DNA of 64,000 nucleotides, taken from assembly GCF_010548275.1 (NCBI RefSeq), contig NZ_JAAGLT010000040.1:1-64000 (forward strand). The letters are read 5' to 3'. A program made the translations under genes and the position numbers. Of the stretch, positions 47,004-54,724 are shown piece after piece. The first letter of the stretch is position 1. Every line of letters starts with the position of its first letter. The notes beneath the pieces are model-generated. The model had not been told where the DNA came from. It did not search any database and saw nothing but the letters and a program-made list of their open reading frames with translations. Source of the DNA: Streptomyces sp. SID12488. Its GTDB lineage: Bacteria > Actinomycetota > Actinomycetes > Streptomycetales > Streptomycetaceae.

Positions 47004-48491
47004 ATGGGCGATCCCAAGGGTTTTCTCACCACAGCACGCCAGAACTGGCCGCGCAGGCCAGTCGAGGAGCGGGTCCGTGACTGGGACGAGGTGTACGTCC
47101 CGGGGGCGCTGCTCCCCATCATCGGCGAGCAGGCCGGTCGCTGCATGGACTGCGGTGTCCCGTTCTGCCACGAGGCCTGTCCCCTGGGGAACCTGATCCC
47201 CGAGTGGAACGACCTGGTCTCCCGGGAGGACTGGCGCGCGGCGAGCGACCGGCTGCACGCCACGAACAACTTCCCCGAGTTCACCGGGAGGTTGTGCCCG
47301 GCGCCGTGCGAGGCGGGCTGTGTGCTGGCCATCAACCAGCCTGCGGTGACCATCAAGAACGTCGAGGTCGCCATCGCCGACCGGGCCTGGTCCGACGGCT
47401 TGGCACCGCCGAGACCGCCGGACCGGCTGTCTGGGCGTACGGTCGCGGTGATCGGGTCGGGGCCCACCGGGCTCGCCGCGGCCCAGCAGCTGACGCGTGC
47501 CGGACACACCGTCGCCGTGTACGAGAAGGACGACCGGCCCGGCGGGCTGATGAGGTACGGCATTCCCGGGTTCAAGATGGAGAAGCACCATCTGGAGCGG
47601 CGCGTCGAGCAGATGCGGGCCGAGGGAACCAAGTTCCGTACGTCGACAGCCGTCGGGCGGGATGTCGGGGCCGCCGAGCTGCGGTCGCGTTACGACGCAG
47701 TGGTGCTGGCCGTTGGGGCCACGGCGTGGCGTGATCTGCCGCTTCCCGGGCGGGAGTTGGCCGGTGTTCATCAGGCGATGGAGTATCTGCCGCTGGCAAA
47801 CCGCGTGTGCCAGGGGGATCTGGAGGAGTCGCCGATGTCCGCCGCCGGGAAGCATGTCGTCATCGTCGGCGGCGGCGACACGGGCGCCGACTGTCTCGGC
47901 ACCGCGGTGCGTGAAGGGGCCGCCTCCGTCACCCAGTTGGACATCTACGCCCAGCCCGGCGCGGAGCGCGACGAGGACGCCGATCCCTGGCCGACGTACC
48001 CGAAGATCTACCGGCTGTCGGCCGCGCACGAGGAGGCTCGTGACCTGGAGTCGGCGCCCGCCGCCGACGCCGACGCGCGGCTCTTCGCGGCGTCCACGCT
48101 CCACTTCTCGGGCGACGCCGACGGGCACGTACGGGCCCTGCACCTCGTCGAGGTGGACTCGGAGCGGCGGCCGCTGCCCGGATCCGGGCGAACGCTCCCC
48201 GCCGACCTGGTGCTGCTCGCCCTCGGCTTCTCCGGGCCCGGCCGGGAGGACGGTCTGATCGACCAGCTCGGGCTCGCCCTGGACCCGCGCGGCACGATCG
48301 CCCGCGACGCGGACTTCGCGACGAACGTGCCGGGTGTGTACGCGGCGGGGGACGCGGCCCGCGGGCAGTCGCTGATCGTGTGGGCGATAGCGGAGGGGCG
48401 GGCGGTCGCGGCGGCCGTGGACCGTCGGCTGATGGGCGCCACGCAGTTGCCGGCGCCCATAGGGCCGTACGACCGGCCGATGACCGTGTGA
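47004..48491 (+). CDS. GltD-like NADPH:glutamate synthase small subunit, orphan
   Basis: A 495-aa FAD/NAD(P)-dependent oxidoreductase. N-terminal Fe-S cysteines (CMDCGVPFCHEACPLGN; CPAPCEAGCVLAI), the FAD Rossmann motif VAVIGSGPTGLAAA, the NADPH motif VVIVGGGDTGADC and the GVYAAGDAARGQSLIVWAI end are all as in GltD. It matches the full beta subunit. Glutamate synthase needs the large GltB subunit, but no gltB is adjacent, which is unusual. It may pair with a gltB elsewhere or serve another electron acceptor. ATG 47004. Confidence 0.88.
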   Translation: MGDPKGFLTTARQNWPRRPVEERVRDWDEVYVPGALLPIIGEQAGRCMDCGVPFCHEACPLGNLIPEWNDLVSREDWRAASDRLHATNNFPEFTGRLCPAPCEAGCVLAINQPAVTIKNVEVAIADRAWSDGLAPPRPPDRLSGRTVAVIGSGPTGLAAAQQLTRAGHTVAVYEKDDRPGGLMRYGIPGFKMEKHHLERRVEQMRAEGTKFRTSTAVGRDVGAAELRSRYDAVVLAVGATAWRDLPLPGRELAGVHQAMEYLPLANRVCQGDLEESPMSAAGKHVVIVGGGDTGADCLGTAVREGAASVTQLDIYAQPGAERDEDADPWPTYPKIYRLSAAHEEARDLESAPAADADARLFAASTLHFSGDADGHVRALHLVEVDSERRPLPGSGRTLPADLVLLALGFSGPGREDGLIDQLGLALDPRGTIARDADFATNVPGVYAAGDAARGQSLIVWAIAEGRAVAAAVDRRLMGATQLPAPIGPYDRPMTV

Positions 48492-48540
48492 TCGCCCGCG
48501 CCCTGTCCCTGTCCCTGTCTCCGTCCGTGCCGGACGTGGG

Positions 48541-49047
48541 TCAGCGCTCGTCCGTGCCGGCCACCTTGCGGGTCGCCAGGGCCACCCGGTTCCAGGTGTT
48601 GATCGTGAGGATCAGGGCCAGGACCTGGGCCAGTTCCCGGTCGTCGAAGTGGGCCGCGGCCTCGGTGTAGACGTCGTCCGGGACGCCCGCGTCGGCCACC
48701 AGGGTGACCGCCTCCGTGAGGGCGAGCGCCGCCTGTTCCCTGGGGGTGTAGAAGTGGCGGGCCTCGCGCCACACCGCGACCAGGTGCAGCCGGTCCTCGC
48801 TCTCGCCCGCCTTGCGCGCGTCGTTCGTGTGCATGTGGAGGCAGTACGCGCAGTGGTTGAGGTGCGAGGCGCGGATCTGGATCAGTTCGACCAGCGCCGG
48901 GTCGAGACCCTCGCGAGCCGCGGCGTCGAAGCCGACGAGGGCGCGGAAGACCTTGGGGGCCGTCTTCGCGAGGTTCAGACGGGGGGTTTCGGCGGCCCCC
49001 TCGAAGTGGGCGGTCGTGGGGCTCACGGTGTTCGTGTTCGTCGTCAT
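48541..49047 (-). CDS. AhpD/carboxymuconolactone decarboxylase-family protein
   Basis: A 168-aa protein. The AhpD-like redox motif is in ASHLNHCAYCLHMHTNDARKAG: two cysteines in CAYC with the following His. The next block, RLHLVAVWREARHFYTPREQAALALTEAVTLVAD, is typical. These proteins reduce peroxiredoxins or act on hydroperoxides. Minus-strand TAGATT (49060-49055) lies 7 nt before ATG 49047, so that start is preferred over ATG 49053 and the mRNA is probably leaderless. It diverges from the MocR gene, its likely regulator. Confidence 0.87.
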   Translation of the reverse strand: MTTNTNTVSPTTAHFEGAAETPRLNLAKTAPKVFRALVGFDAAAREGLDPALVELIQIRASHLNHCAYCLHMHTNDARKAGESEDRLHLVAVWREARHFYTPREQAALALTEAVTLVADAGVPDDVYTEAAAHFDDRELAQVLALILTINTWNRVALATRKVAGTDER

Positions 49048-49054
49048 GACCATG

Positions 49055-49086
49055 AATCTACGGGCCGGAAAGACCAGCGGTAAGGT
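49055..49086. promoter_or_regulatory. Back-to-back leaderless promoters of the AhpD and MocR genes
   Basis: The two -10 elements, TAGATT (minus, 49060-49055) and TAAGGT (plus, 49081-49086), lie 20 bp apart inside a 47-bp gap. The genes start 7-8 nt outside. Their -35 regions overlap, so one bound regulator could block or tilt both. Confidence 0.5.
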
Positions 49087-49094
49087 TCATTTCT

Positions 49095-50585
49095 GTGGAA
49101 GAAACATGGGCCAATTCCGCTGAGCGCATCGGCGCCGACCTCCATCTGGAACTGGAGTCGACGGGGCCGGGCGGGCGGCGGGCCGCGCTGCTCCGTGCCC
49201 TGCGGGACGCCGTCCGCAGCGGCCGGCTCGCGCCCGGCACTCTGTTGCCGCCGTACCGCTCCCTCGCCGCCGATCTCGGCGTGGCCCGCAACACGGTGGC
49301 CGACGCGTACGCCGAACTCGTCGCCGAGGGCTGGCTGACCGCCCGCCAGGGCTCGGGCACCCGGGTGGCGGAGCGCGCCGAACCCCTCAGGGCGGCGTCC
49401 CGTGTCGCCGTCAAGCCACCTCCACGCGCGCGTGGGCCACGGCACGACCTGCGCCAGGGCAAGCCGGACGCGTCGGGGTTCCCGCGTTCCGCCTGGCTGG
49501 CCTCGTACCGGCGGGCGGTCCAACAGGCGCCGAACGAGGCCTTCGGGCCCGGCGATCCGGCCGGACGGGTCGAACTGCGGGAGGCCCTCGCCGAGTACCT
49601 GGCACGCGCGCGTGGCGTACGTACCGAGCCCGCGCGCATCGTCATCTGCTCGGGCTTCGCACACGCCCTGCGGCTGCTCTTCGGCGGCACGAGCGGCAGC
49701 GGCGGCACGGACGCCGTACTGCGCGGGCCGTTGGCCGTGGAGGCGTACGGACTCGGCTTCCACCGGGAACTGTTGGCCGCGGCCGGGGTACGGACCGTGC
49801 CGCTGCCCCTCGACGAGGACGGCGCACAGGTCGGTCTGCTCGACCGGGAGCGGGCCGTACTGCTCACGCCCGCGCACCAGTTCCCGACCGGCGGCCCGCT
49901 GCACCCCGTGCGCCGTGCGGCAGTGATCGACTGGGCACGCGCGCGTGGCGGGCTGATCCTGGAGGACGACTACGACGGGGAGTTCCGTTACGACCGCCGG
50001 CCCGTCGGCGCCGTACAGGGGCTGGACCCGGAGCGGGTGATCCACCTCGGCTCGGTCAGCAAGAGCCTGTCCCCCGCGCTGCGGCTGGGCTGGATGGTCC
50101 TTCCGGAGCGGTACGTGCAGCCGGTGCTCGCGCTGAAGGGTGAGCGGGAGGCGTGGACGAGCGCGCTCGATCAGCTGGCGCTCGCCGACTTCCTCGGGGC
50201 GGGGTCGTACGACCGTCATGTGCGGCGGATGCGGCAGCGGTACCGGCGCCGCCGTGACCGGCTCGTCGCCGCCCTAGCCGCGCACGCGCCCCATGTCGAG
50301 GTCACCGGGGTCGCGGCCGGCCTGCACGCGGTGCTGCGGCTGCCGCCCGGGACGGAACGGTCGGCGGTGAAGGCGGCGGCCTGGCGGGGAATCGCCCTCG
50401 ACGGGCTCGCGGAGTTCCGGCATCCCGACTTCCGGCACCCAGAGTTCCACGAGCCGGGAACGGCACCGCCCGAAGGCCTGGGAGCGATCACGCTCGACGG
50501 GCTCGTCGTGGGGTACGCGGCACCCTCCGAGCATGCCTACGGTGCGGCTCTGGAGGCGCTCTGCCAGGCACTTCCCCCGGGATGA
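49095..50585 (+). CDS. MocR-type GntR/aminotransferase regulator
   Basis: A 496-aa regulator. The N-terminal winged helix is GntR-type (LREAVRSGRL-like: LLRALRDAVRSGRLAPGTLLPPYRSLAADLGVARNTVADAYAELVAEGWLTARQGSGTRV). Residues 115-496 are a fold-type I aminotransferase domain with the PLP lysine in HLGSVSKSLSPALRLGWMV and LEDDYDGEFRYD. Such regulators sense PLP or amino acid-derived ligands. The GTG start at 49095 is 8 nt after TAAGGT (49081-49086), consistent with a leaderless mRNA. It probably regulates the divergent AhpD-like gene. Confidence 0.9.
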   Translation: MEETWANSAERIGADLHLELESTGPGGRRAALLRALRDAVRSGRLAPGTLLPPYRSLAADLGVARNTVADAYAELVAEGWLTARQGSGTRVAERAEPLRAASRVAVKPPPRARGPRHDLRQGKPDASGFPRSAWLASYRRAVQQAPNEAFGPGDPAGRVELREALAEYLARARGVRTEPARIVICSGFAHALRLLFGGTSGSGGTDAVLRGPLAVEAYGLGFHRELLAAAGVRTVPLPLDEDGAQVGLLDRERAVLLTPAHQFPTGGPLHPVRRAAVIDWARARGGLILEDDYDGEFRYDRRPVGAVQGLDPERVIHLGSVSKSLSPALRLGWMVLPERYVQPVLALKGEREAWTSALDQLALADFLGAGSYDRHVRRMRQRYRRRRDRLVAALAAHAPHVEVTGVAAGLHAVLRLPPGTERSAVKAAAWRGIALDGLAEFRHPDFRHPEFHEPGTAPPEGLGAITLDGLVVGYAAPSEHAYGAALEALCQALPPG

Positions 50586-50887
50586 GGGAGCGCGTGCGAC
50601 GCGAACGGCCGACGCGCTCGGCACCCTGGCCGTGTCCCGCGGGAGACGAGGAGACACCGGCGCCGACCGCCGGCGGAGACCCGCACGGTCGCAGGGTGTC
50701 CACCACTCCCAGCCCTCGGGCTCCCAGGGGCGGTTGTGGCGCGGGGTGGTGCCCTCCCCGCCGGCTCCCGGCGTCGGCGGTCGCCGGCATCACCACCGGC
50801 GTCGATCCGCGCACCGGGGCCCTGAGCGCGGCCCAGCTCGCCGAGCCGGACATCCCTGGGCCGTGACCGCCGACCCGTGCGTCCGGG
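50586..50887. other. Intergenic region between convergent MocR and DUF574 genes
   Basis: About 300 bp without a supported gene. An open plus-strand frame overlaps the MocR stop by ATGA and runs to 50866, ending GITTGVDPRTGALSAAQ; its proline/arginine composition in the first half argues against a real protein. A gene remnant is possible. GC-rich inverted repeats are frequent and may terminate both genes. Confidence 0.3.
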
Positions 50888-51691
50888 TCAGGACGTGCGG
50901 CCCAGCGCCCCGTACCCCGGAATCACGCCGTCCTCCTGGCCCGGGATCGGCTCGCCCAGCTCCGGATGCCACTTGTCGACCACCTCGACGCCGGGCTCGA
51001 CCAGGTCGAGGCCGTCGAAGAAGTGGGCGAACTCGGCGCGGGAGCGCAGGGCGAGGGTGACGCCCGCGGCCCTGAGCTTCGCCGTCGCGGCAGCCGACTC
51101 CTCCGGGGAGAAGTCGGCGGTCGCGTGGGTCATCATCAGGTAGCTGCCGGCGGGCAGGGCAGCGAGCAGACGGCCGACCAGCTCGTGCGCGCCGTCCTCG
51201 TCGGAGACGAAGTGCAGCAGGGCGACGAGGGAGAGCGCCACGGGCCGGTCGAAGTCCAGGATCTTCTTCGCGCCCTCGATGATGGCGTCCGGGTCGCACA
51301 CATCGGCCTGGAGGTACTCGGTGACACCCTCCTCCGTACCGCGCAGCAGAGCCGCCGCGTGGGCGAGCACGATGGGGTCGTTGTCGCAGTAGACGACCCG
51401 GGCGTCGGGCGCGCTCTCCTGGGCGATCTGGTGGAGGTTCGGCTCGGTCGGGATGCCGGTGCCGACGTCCAGGAACTGGCGGATGCCGTGCCCGGTCAGC
51501 CAACGTGTGGCGCGCTGCATGAAGGCGCGGTTGACCTTCGCCATCACCGGGACACGCGGGTCGAGGGCGAGCATCTGCCGCCCCATCGCCTCGTCGACCG
51601 GGTAGTTGTCCTTGCCACCCAGATACCAGTCGTACATCCGCGCGGGATGCGGCTTGCCGGTGTCCATCTCGATGGGGTGCTGCCCGGTCAT
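50888..51691 (-). CDS. DUF574 SAM-dependent methyltransferase
   Basis: A 267-aa member of the DUF574 (SAV2177-like) methyltransferase family, very common in Streptomyces. Signature: HPARMYDWYLGGKDNYPVDEAMG at the N-terminus, motif I FLDVGTGIPTEPNLHQIAQ, then VVYCDNDPIVLAHAAALL (motif II) and VALSLVALLHFV. No substrate is known. Start ATG 51691 (MTGQHPIEMDTGK) is chosen as the family start. The family often lies next to DUF397/XRE regulators, as here. Confidence 0.9.
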   Translation of the reverse strand: MTGQHPIEMDTGKPHPARMYDWYLGGKDNYPVDEAMGRQMLALDPRVPVMAKVNRAFMQRATRWLTGHGIRQFLDVGTGIPTEPNLHQIAQESAPDARVVYCDNDPIVLAHAAALLRGTEEGVTEYLQADVCDPDAIIEGAKKILDFDRPVALSLVALLHFVSDEDGAHELVGRLLAALPAGSYLMMTHATADFSPEESAAATAKLRAAGVTLALRSRAEFAHFFDGLDLVEPGVEVVDKWHPELGEPIPGQEDGVIPGYGALGRTS

Positions 51692-51818
51692 GACGAACTC
51701 CGTAATTCTTCTCGGTGTCTGGCGTGGCAAGTGATCAACTGAGCACCAAATTAACCAAATTAGGGGAATCGACTGAACACAACGGAACCGACGCCATACA
51801 AACGGCCGGAACCGGACC

Positions 51819-52136
51819 TCAGGAGAGCAGGAAGTCGGCCTCACCGGCCTTGGCGCCCTCGATGAAGGCGAGCATCTCGGCCGTGGTGTAGATCAGCGCC
51901 GGACCGTCCGGGTCGGTGGACTGACGCACGGCGATCCGGCCGTCGGCGAGCTTCATCGCCTCCAGGCAGTTGCCGCCGTTGCCGCCGCTCCACGGCTTGT
52001 GCCAGCCCTCGCTGCCCAGTTCACCGGCGGGCATGCCGTTGTAGATGCGGGCGCTCGCCCGGTCGGTGACCCGTTCAGTGGTCAGCTCATTGATTCGCTC
52101 GTGGCGTATGCGGGCCTTGGACGTCATGCGATCCAT
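51819..52136 (-). CDS. DUF397-domain protein
   Basis: A 105-aa protein. The DUF397 core is ARIYNGMPAGELGSEGWHKPWSGGNGGNCLEAMKLADGRIAVRQSTDPDGPALIYTTAEMLAFIEGAKAGEADFLL. DUF397 proteins are small partners of XRE/DUF5753 regulators in Streptomyces development pathways, with the pair sometimes acting as an antitoxin-like switch. It starts at ATG 52136 (or 52127) 8 nt after the regulator stop, so the two are co-transcribed and probably work together. Confidence 0.88.
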   Translation of the reverse strand: MDRMTSKARIRHERINELTTERVTDRASARIYNGMPAGELGSEGWHKPWSGGNGGNCLEAMKLADGRIAVRQSTDPDGPALIYTTAEMLAFIEGAKAGEADFLLS

Positions 52137-52144
52137 GCAGAGAT

Positions 52145-53005
52145 TCAGAGCTCCTTGCGGAGATCCCGGAGGATCTCCTTCGTGCGATGTGCTGTAGCGG
52201 ACTGAGCCGCCATGCGGTCCATGACCTCCAGGTGGGTGGCCACCTCGGTGCGCGAATCCAGATAGATCGCGCCGGTCAGGTACTCGCTGTAGACCATGTC
52301 CGGGAGTTCCGGCACGGCGAAACGGAACAGCACGAACGGCCCGTACGTGCCCGGGTGCGGCCCCGAGGAGAAGGGGGCGACCTGGAGCGTCACATTGGGC
52401 AGGTCCGTGGCGTCGAGCAGTCTGTCGATCTGCGCACGCATCACCTCCGGGCCACCCACCGGGCGGCGCAGAACGGTCTCGTCCATCACGACCCACAGCC
52501 GGGGCGCGCCGTCACGGGTGAGCAGCCCCTGACGTTCCATGCGCAGCGCGACATGGCGTTCGATGTCCTCGGGTCTGGTCTGGCCGATGGCGCCCGATTT
52601 CAGGACGCCGAGGGCGTACTCCTCGGTCTGCAGCAGTCCGGGGACGAAGTGGGGCTCGTACTGGCGGATGAGGCTCGCCGCGCCCTCCAGGCTGACGTGC
52701 ATGGAGAACCAGCCGGGCAGCACGTCGTGGAACCGCTGCCACCACCCGGGCAGGTTGGCGTCCTCGGCCAGCTGGACGAACGCCTCGGACTCCTCGTCCG
52801 AGACGCCGTACGACTTCAGGAGGAGCTGGAGATACGGGATCTTGAGCGTGACCTCGGCCATCTCCATACGGCGGACGGTGGCGGGGGCGACCCGGAGGAT
52901 GCGCGCGGCCTCCTCGCGCCGCAGGCCCGCGCGCTCCCGCAGGTCCAGCAGGCGCCGGCCGAGGACGACCTGTCCGACCGTCGGCGCGGACCGCGGTTCG
53001 CTCAC
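52145..53005 (-). CDS. XRE-family regulator with DUF5753
   Basis: A 286-aa regulator. The N-terminal helix-turn-helix is QVVLGRRLLDLRERAGLRREEAARILRVAPATVRRMEMAEV (residues 10-50), followed by the DUF5753 ligand/partner domain (LIRQYEPHFVPGLLQTEEYA; VVMDETVLRRPVGG; VTLQVAPFSSGPHPGTYGPFVLFRF). It is coupled to the DUF397 gene downstream. The start is GTG 53005 with GGAGG at 53017-53013. It diverges from the HATPase gene across a gap that holds two inverted repeats, likely its own operators. Confidence 0.9.
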   Translation of the reverse strand: MSEPRSAPTVGQVVLGRRLLDLRERAGLRREEAARILRVAPATVRRMEMAEVTLKIPYLQLLLKSYGVSDEESEAFVQLAEDANLPGWWQRFHDVLPGWFSMHVSLEGAASLIRQYEPHFVPGLLQTEEYALGVLKSGAIGQTRPEDIERHVALRMERQGLLTRDGAPRLWVVMDETVLRRPVGGPEVMRAQIDRLLDATDLPNVTLQVAPFSSGPHPGTYGPFVLFRFAVPELPDMVYSEYLTGAIYLDSRTEVATHLEVMDRMAAQSATAHRTKEILRDLRKEL

Positions 53006-53176
53006 GCTCCACCTCCATCGAGCACCGGCGGACGCCGGTGAAGACTCCTGACAGCCCGGCGGCGCCACCGGGAATTCATTCGAAGGTTTATTCGAAAACC
53101 TGCCGAAAGTCCCAACTGGCGCCGCTCCGCGTGCTGTTGCGAGCAGTGTGCCACGCCGTTCCACTCCGTCACACCG

Positions 53177-53212
53177 CACTCTGCATTTTTCAGAGTGACA
53201 CTTGCCAAGTGT
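53177..53212. promoter_or_regulatory. Paired inverted repeats in the XRE/HATPase divergent gap
   Basis: CACTCTG (53177-53183), 7-nt spacer, CAGAGTG (53191-53197); directly next to it ACACTTG (53198-53204), 1 nt, CAAGTGT (53206-53212). Both have 7-bp arms. They lie between the divergent starts (53005 and 53229) and are candidate binding sites for the XRE regulator. Confidence 0.55.
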
Positions 53213-53228
53213 TCACGGCGGGGAGATA

Positions 53229-53912
53229 GTGGCAAGCGTGATTCCGTCCCCGCCCTTAGGAACAGACGCCGCCGCGGACCGCTCCGGTCCCGGGTCCGCA
53301 GCCTCGCTGCGCCCCGGCACGGCGGACGAGCGCCGGTTCCGCTTCGAGCTGGCCGCCCACCCGGGCTCGCCCGCACAGGCCCGCCGCCTGACGCGGGCCC
53401 GGCTCACGGGCTGGTCGGTCTGCGAGGACACCTGCGACACAGCGGCCCTGGTCGTCACCGAGCTGGTCACCAACGCCATCGTGCACACCGCGAGCAGCCA
53501 CATAGTCTGCGAGCTGCACGACGGAGACGACCTGGTGCGCATAGCGGTGCGTGACGAGGGCTGTGCGCCCGGTGTGCCCCATCAGTCGCCGCAGCGCCCC
53601 GATGACGAGCAGGGGAGGGGGCTGCTCCTCGTCGAGGCCATGTGCAGGGCCTGGGGGGCCCAGGAACACGGCCCCGGCCTGCTGGTCTGGGCGGAACTCG
53701 CCCGGACGACCGTCGTGGGCGCCGACGCCCACGACGGCACAGCGGTCCGCGGCGACCTCGGCTGGGGCGCGCCACCGCCCCGCCCCGGCACGGCCGGCGA
53801 GCCGGAACCGGAACCCGCCGACGACACTCAGGCGCACCACGGACACCACGGGCGCCACCGGTTTCAGGGGCACGCGACAACGGGGACGGGGACAGAGGCC
53901 GAATGGGTGTAA
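53229..53912 (+). CDS. HATPase-domain anti-sigma factor-like kinase
   Basis: A 227-aa protein. The GHKL N-box is CDTAALVVTELVTNAIVHTASS, and the G1 region VRIAVRDEGCAPG with QGRGLLLVEAMCRAWG (G2) follows; these resemble RsbW/SpoIIAB-type serine kinases found in dozens of copies in Streptomyces. The last 70 residues are proline/histidine-rich and probably disordered. The GTG at 53229 fits the family, though its GGGAG is close; GTG 53238 is an alternative. It overlaps the next gene by 10 nt. Confidence 0.85.
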   Translation: MASVIPSPPLGTDAAADRSGPGSAASLRPGTADERRFRFELAAHPGSPAQARRLTRARLTGWSVCEDTCDTAALVVTELVTNAIVHTASSHIVCELHDGDDLVRIAVRDEGCAPGVPHQSPQRPDDEQGRGLLLVEAMCRAWGAQEHGPGLLVWAELARTTVVGADAHDGTAVRGDLGWGAPPPRPGTAGEPEPEPADDTQAHHGHHGRHRFQGHATTGTGTEAEWV

Positions 53913-54355
53913 GGGGTACGTCCACGGGGGGCCGGGTCGTCACCATGGACACACTGGTGCGCGTGAAGCGCGGCCTGCACAGTCCACCCCACCCGGGAAA
54001 CTCCCTGCACCTTCCGATACCGGACGGCATGACCGCCCCCCTGGGCTGTGACGCGGTAGCGGTGCCCGCCCGCTTCGGCCCCCAGATACTCCCCCGGCTA
54101 CCACGCGTGGGCTGTGTGTACGCGGACACGGGCCACTGGTGGTGGCTCGTCCCCGCCGACTCCGACTACGCCCTGGAGTGGCCCACCCCGGCGCACTACT
54201 CCACGGGAGCGGTGATCCTCGGCGCCCCGCGCATCCCACCCCTCCTGCACCGCCCGCACGACACCCTCCCGTACACCCCGCCGATACCCCTCTATCTCGC
54301 CCTGTGTCAGGTGACGGGGACGATTCCGGCGTGGTCGAGGCCGATCAGCGCCTGA
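53903..54355 (+). CDS. Conserved Streptomyces protein of unknown function downstream of the HATPase gene
   Basis: A 150-aa protein with no recognised domain. It contains MDTLVRVKRGLHSPPHPGNSLHLPIPDGMTAPLGCDAVAVPARFGPQILP, YADTGHWWWLVPADSDYALEWPTPAHYSTGAVILG and a PYTPPIPLYLALC end. Homologues are familiar from Streptomyces genomes next to HATPase genes. ATG 53903 overlaps the HATPase 3' end by 10 nt; ATG 53945 is the alternative where similarity starts. A role in the HATPase/XRE switch is inferred from position only. Confidence 0.72.
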   Translation: MGVRGTSTGGRVVTMDTLVRVKRGLHSPPHPGNSLHLPIPDGMTAPLGCDAVAVPARFGPQILPRLPRVGCVYADTGHWWWLVPADSDYALEWPTPAHYSTGAVILGAPRIPPLLHRPHDTLPYTPPIPLYLALCQVTGTIPAWSRPISA

Positions 54356-54356
54356 A

Positions 54357-54372
54357 CCCCTCCCAGGAGGGG
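54357..54372. terminator. Small convergent terminator hairpin
   Basis: CCCCT-CCCAGG-AGGGG (outer CCCCTCC and GGAGGGG arms) lies in the 30-bp gap between the plus-strand gene ending at 54355 and the minus-strand gene ending at 54386. Confidence 0.5.
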
Positions 54373-54385
54373 CCCGGCGACGGCG

Positions 54386-54559
54386 TCACTCCCCCACCGC
54401 TCCGCCCGGGACCACAACGAGGAACGTGTCCGTCGCGAGGTCCATGACGACCTCCGCGGCCAGACCCTCCAGGCGCCGCGCCTGCGCGAACTCCTCCGCG
54501 GGCCAGGAGCCACGCGGCCCCCCGGCGGGAAAGCGTTCGAGCACCTTTCGCCCGTTCAC
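54386..54559 (-). CDS. Small conserved protein, 57 aa
   Basis: A short gene below usual size cut-offs. It reads VNGRKVLERFPAGGPRG-SWPAEEFAQARRLEGLAAEVV-MDLATDTFLVVVPGGAVGE-stop. The start GTG 54559 has GGAGG (54570-54566) with 6-nt spacing. Third codon positions are almost all G or C, as in real genes here. The sequence has a strand-helix-strand look and no membrane segment. I recognise similar short proteins in Streptomyces but no function. A palindrome lies upstream (54667-54696). Confidence 0.72.
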   Translation of the reverse strand: MNGRKVLERFPAGGPRGSWPAEEFAQARRLEGLAAEVVMDLATDTFLVVVPGGAVGE

Positions 54560-54666
54560 CCTGCACCTCCATGTAGCGCTGATCTCATAGAGTTAAACGC
54601 TCATCATGGGGAAAGGGCCTCGCCCAGTGACCGTACTGAGACGTAGTTGACACTCATTCACCGCTG

Positions 54667-54696
54667 GATGTGAGGATGAGCTCATCCTGTTACATC
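54667..54696. promoter_or_regulatory. Perfect 16-bp palindrome with flanking arms
   Basis: AGGATGAGCTCATCCT (54673-54688) is a perfect palindrome; GATGT (54667-54671) and ACATC (54692-54696) extend it. It sits between the DUF899 stop and the 57-aa gene, about 110 nt upstream of the latter. A TTGACA on the plus strand (about 54645) is nearby. It could be an operator or a DUF899 terminator. Confidence 0.5.
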
Positions 54697-54724
54697 CCCT
54701 ACGCCCCTTTTGTCACTTTCCGTA

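Noticed and set aside
48501..48518. Three CCCTGT hexamers in tandem after the gltD stop
   Set aside because: Short simple repeat between convergent genes; no sign of function.
50582..50866. Possible gene of about 94 aa overlapping the MocR stop by ATGA
   Set aside because: First half is proline/arginine-rich noise; only the last 20 residues look protein-like. Could be a remnant, but no start, domain or homology is visible.
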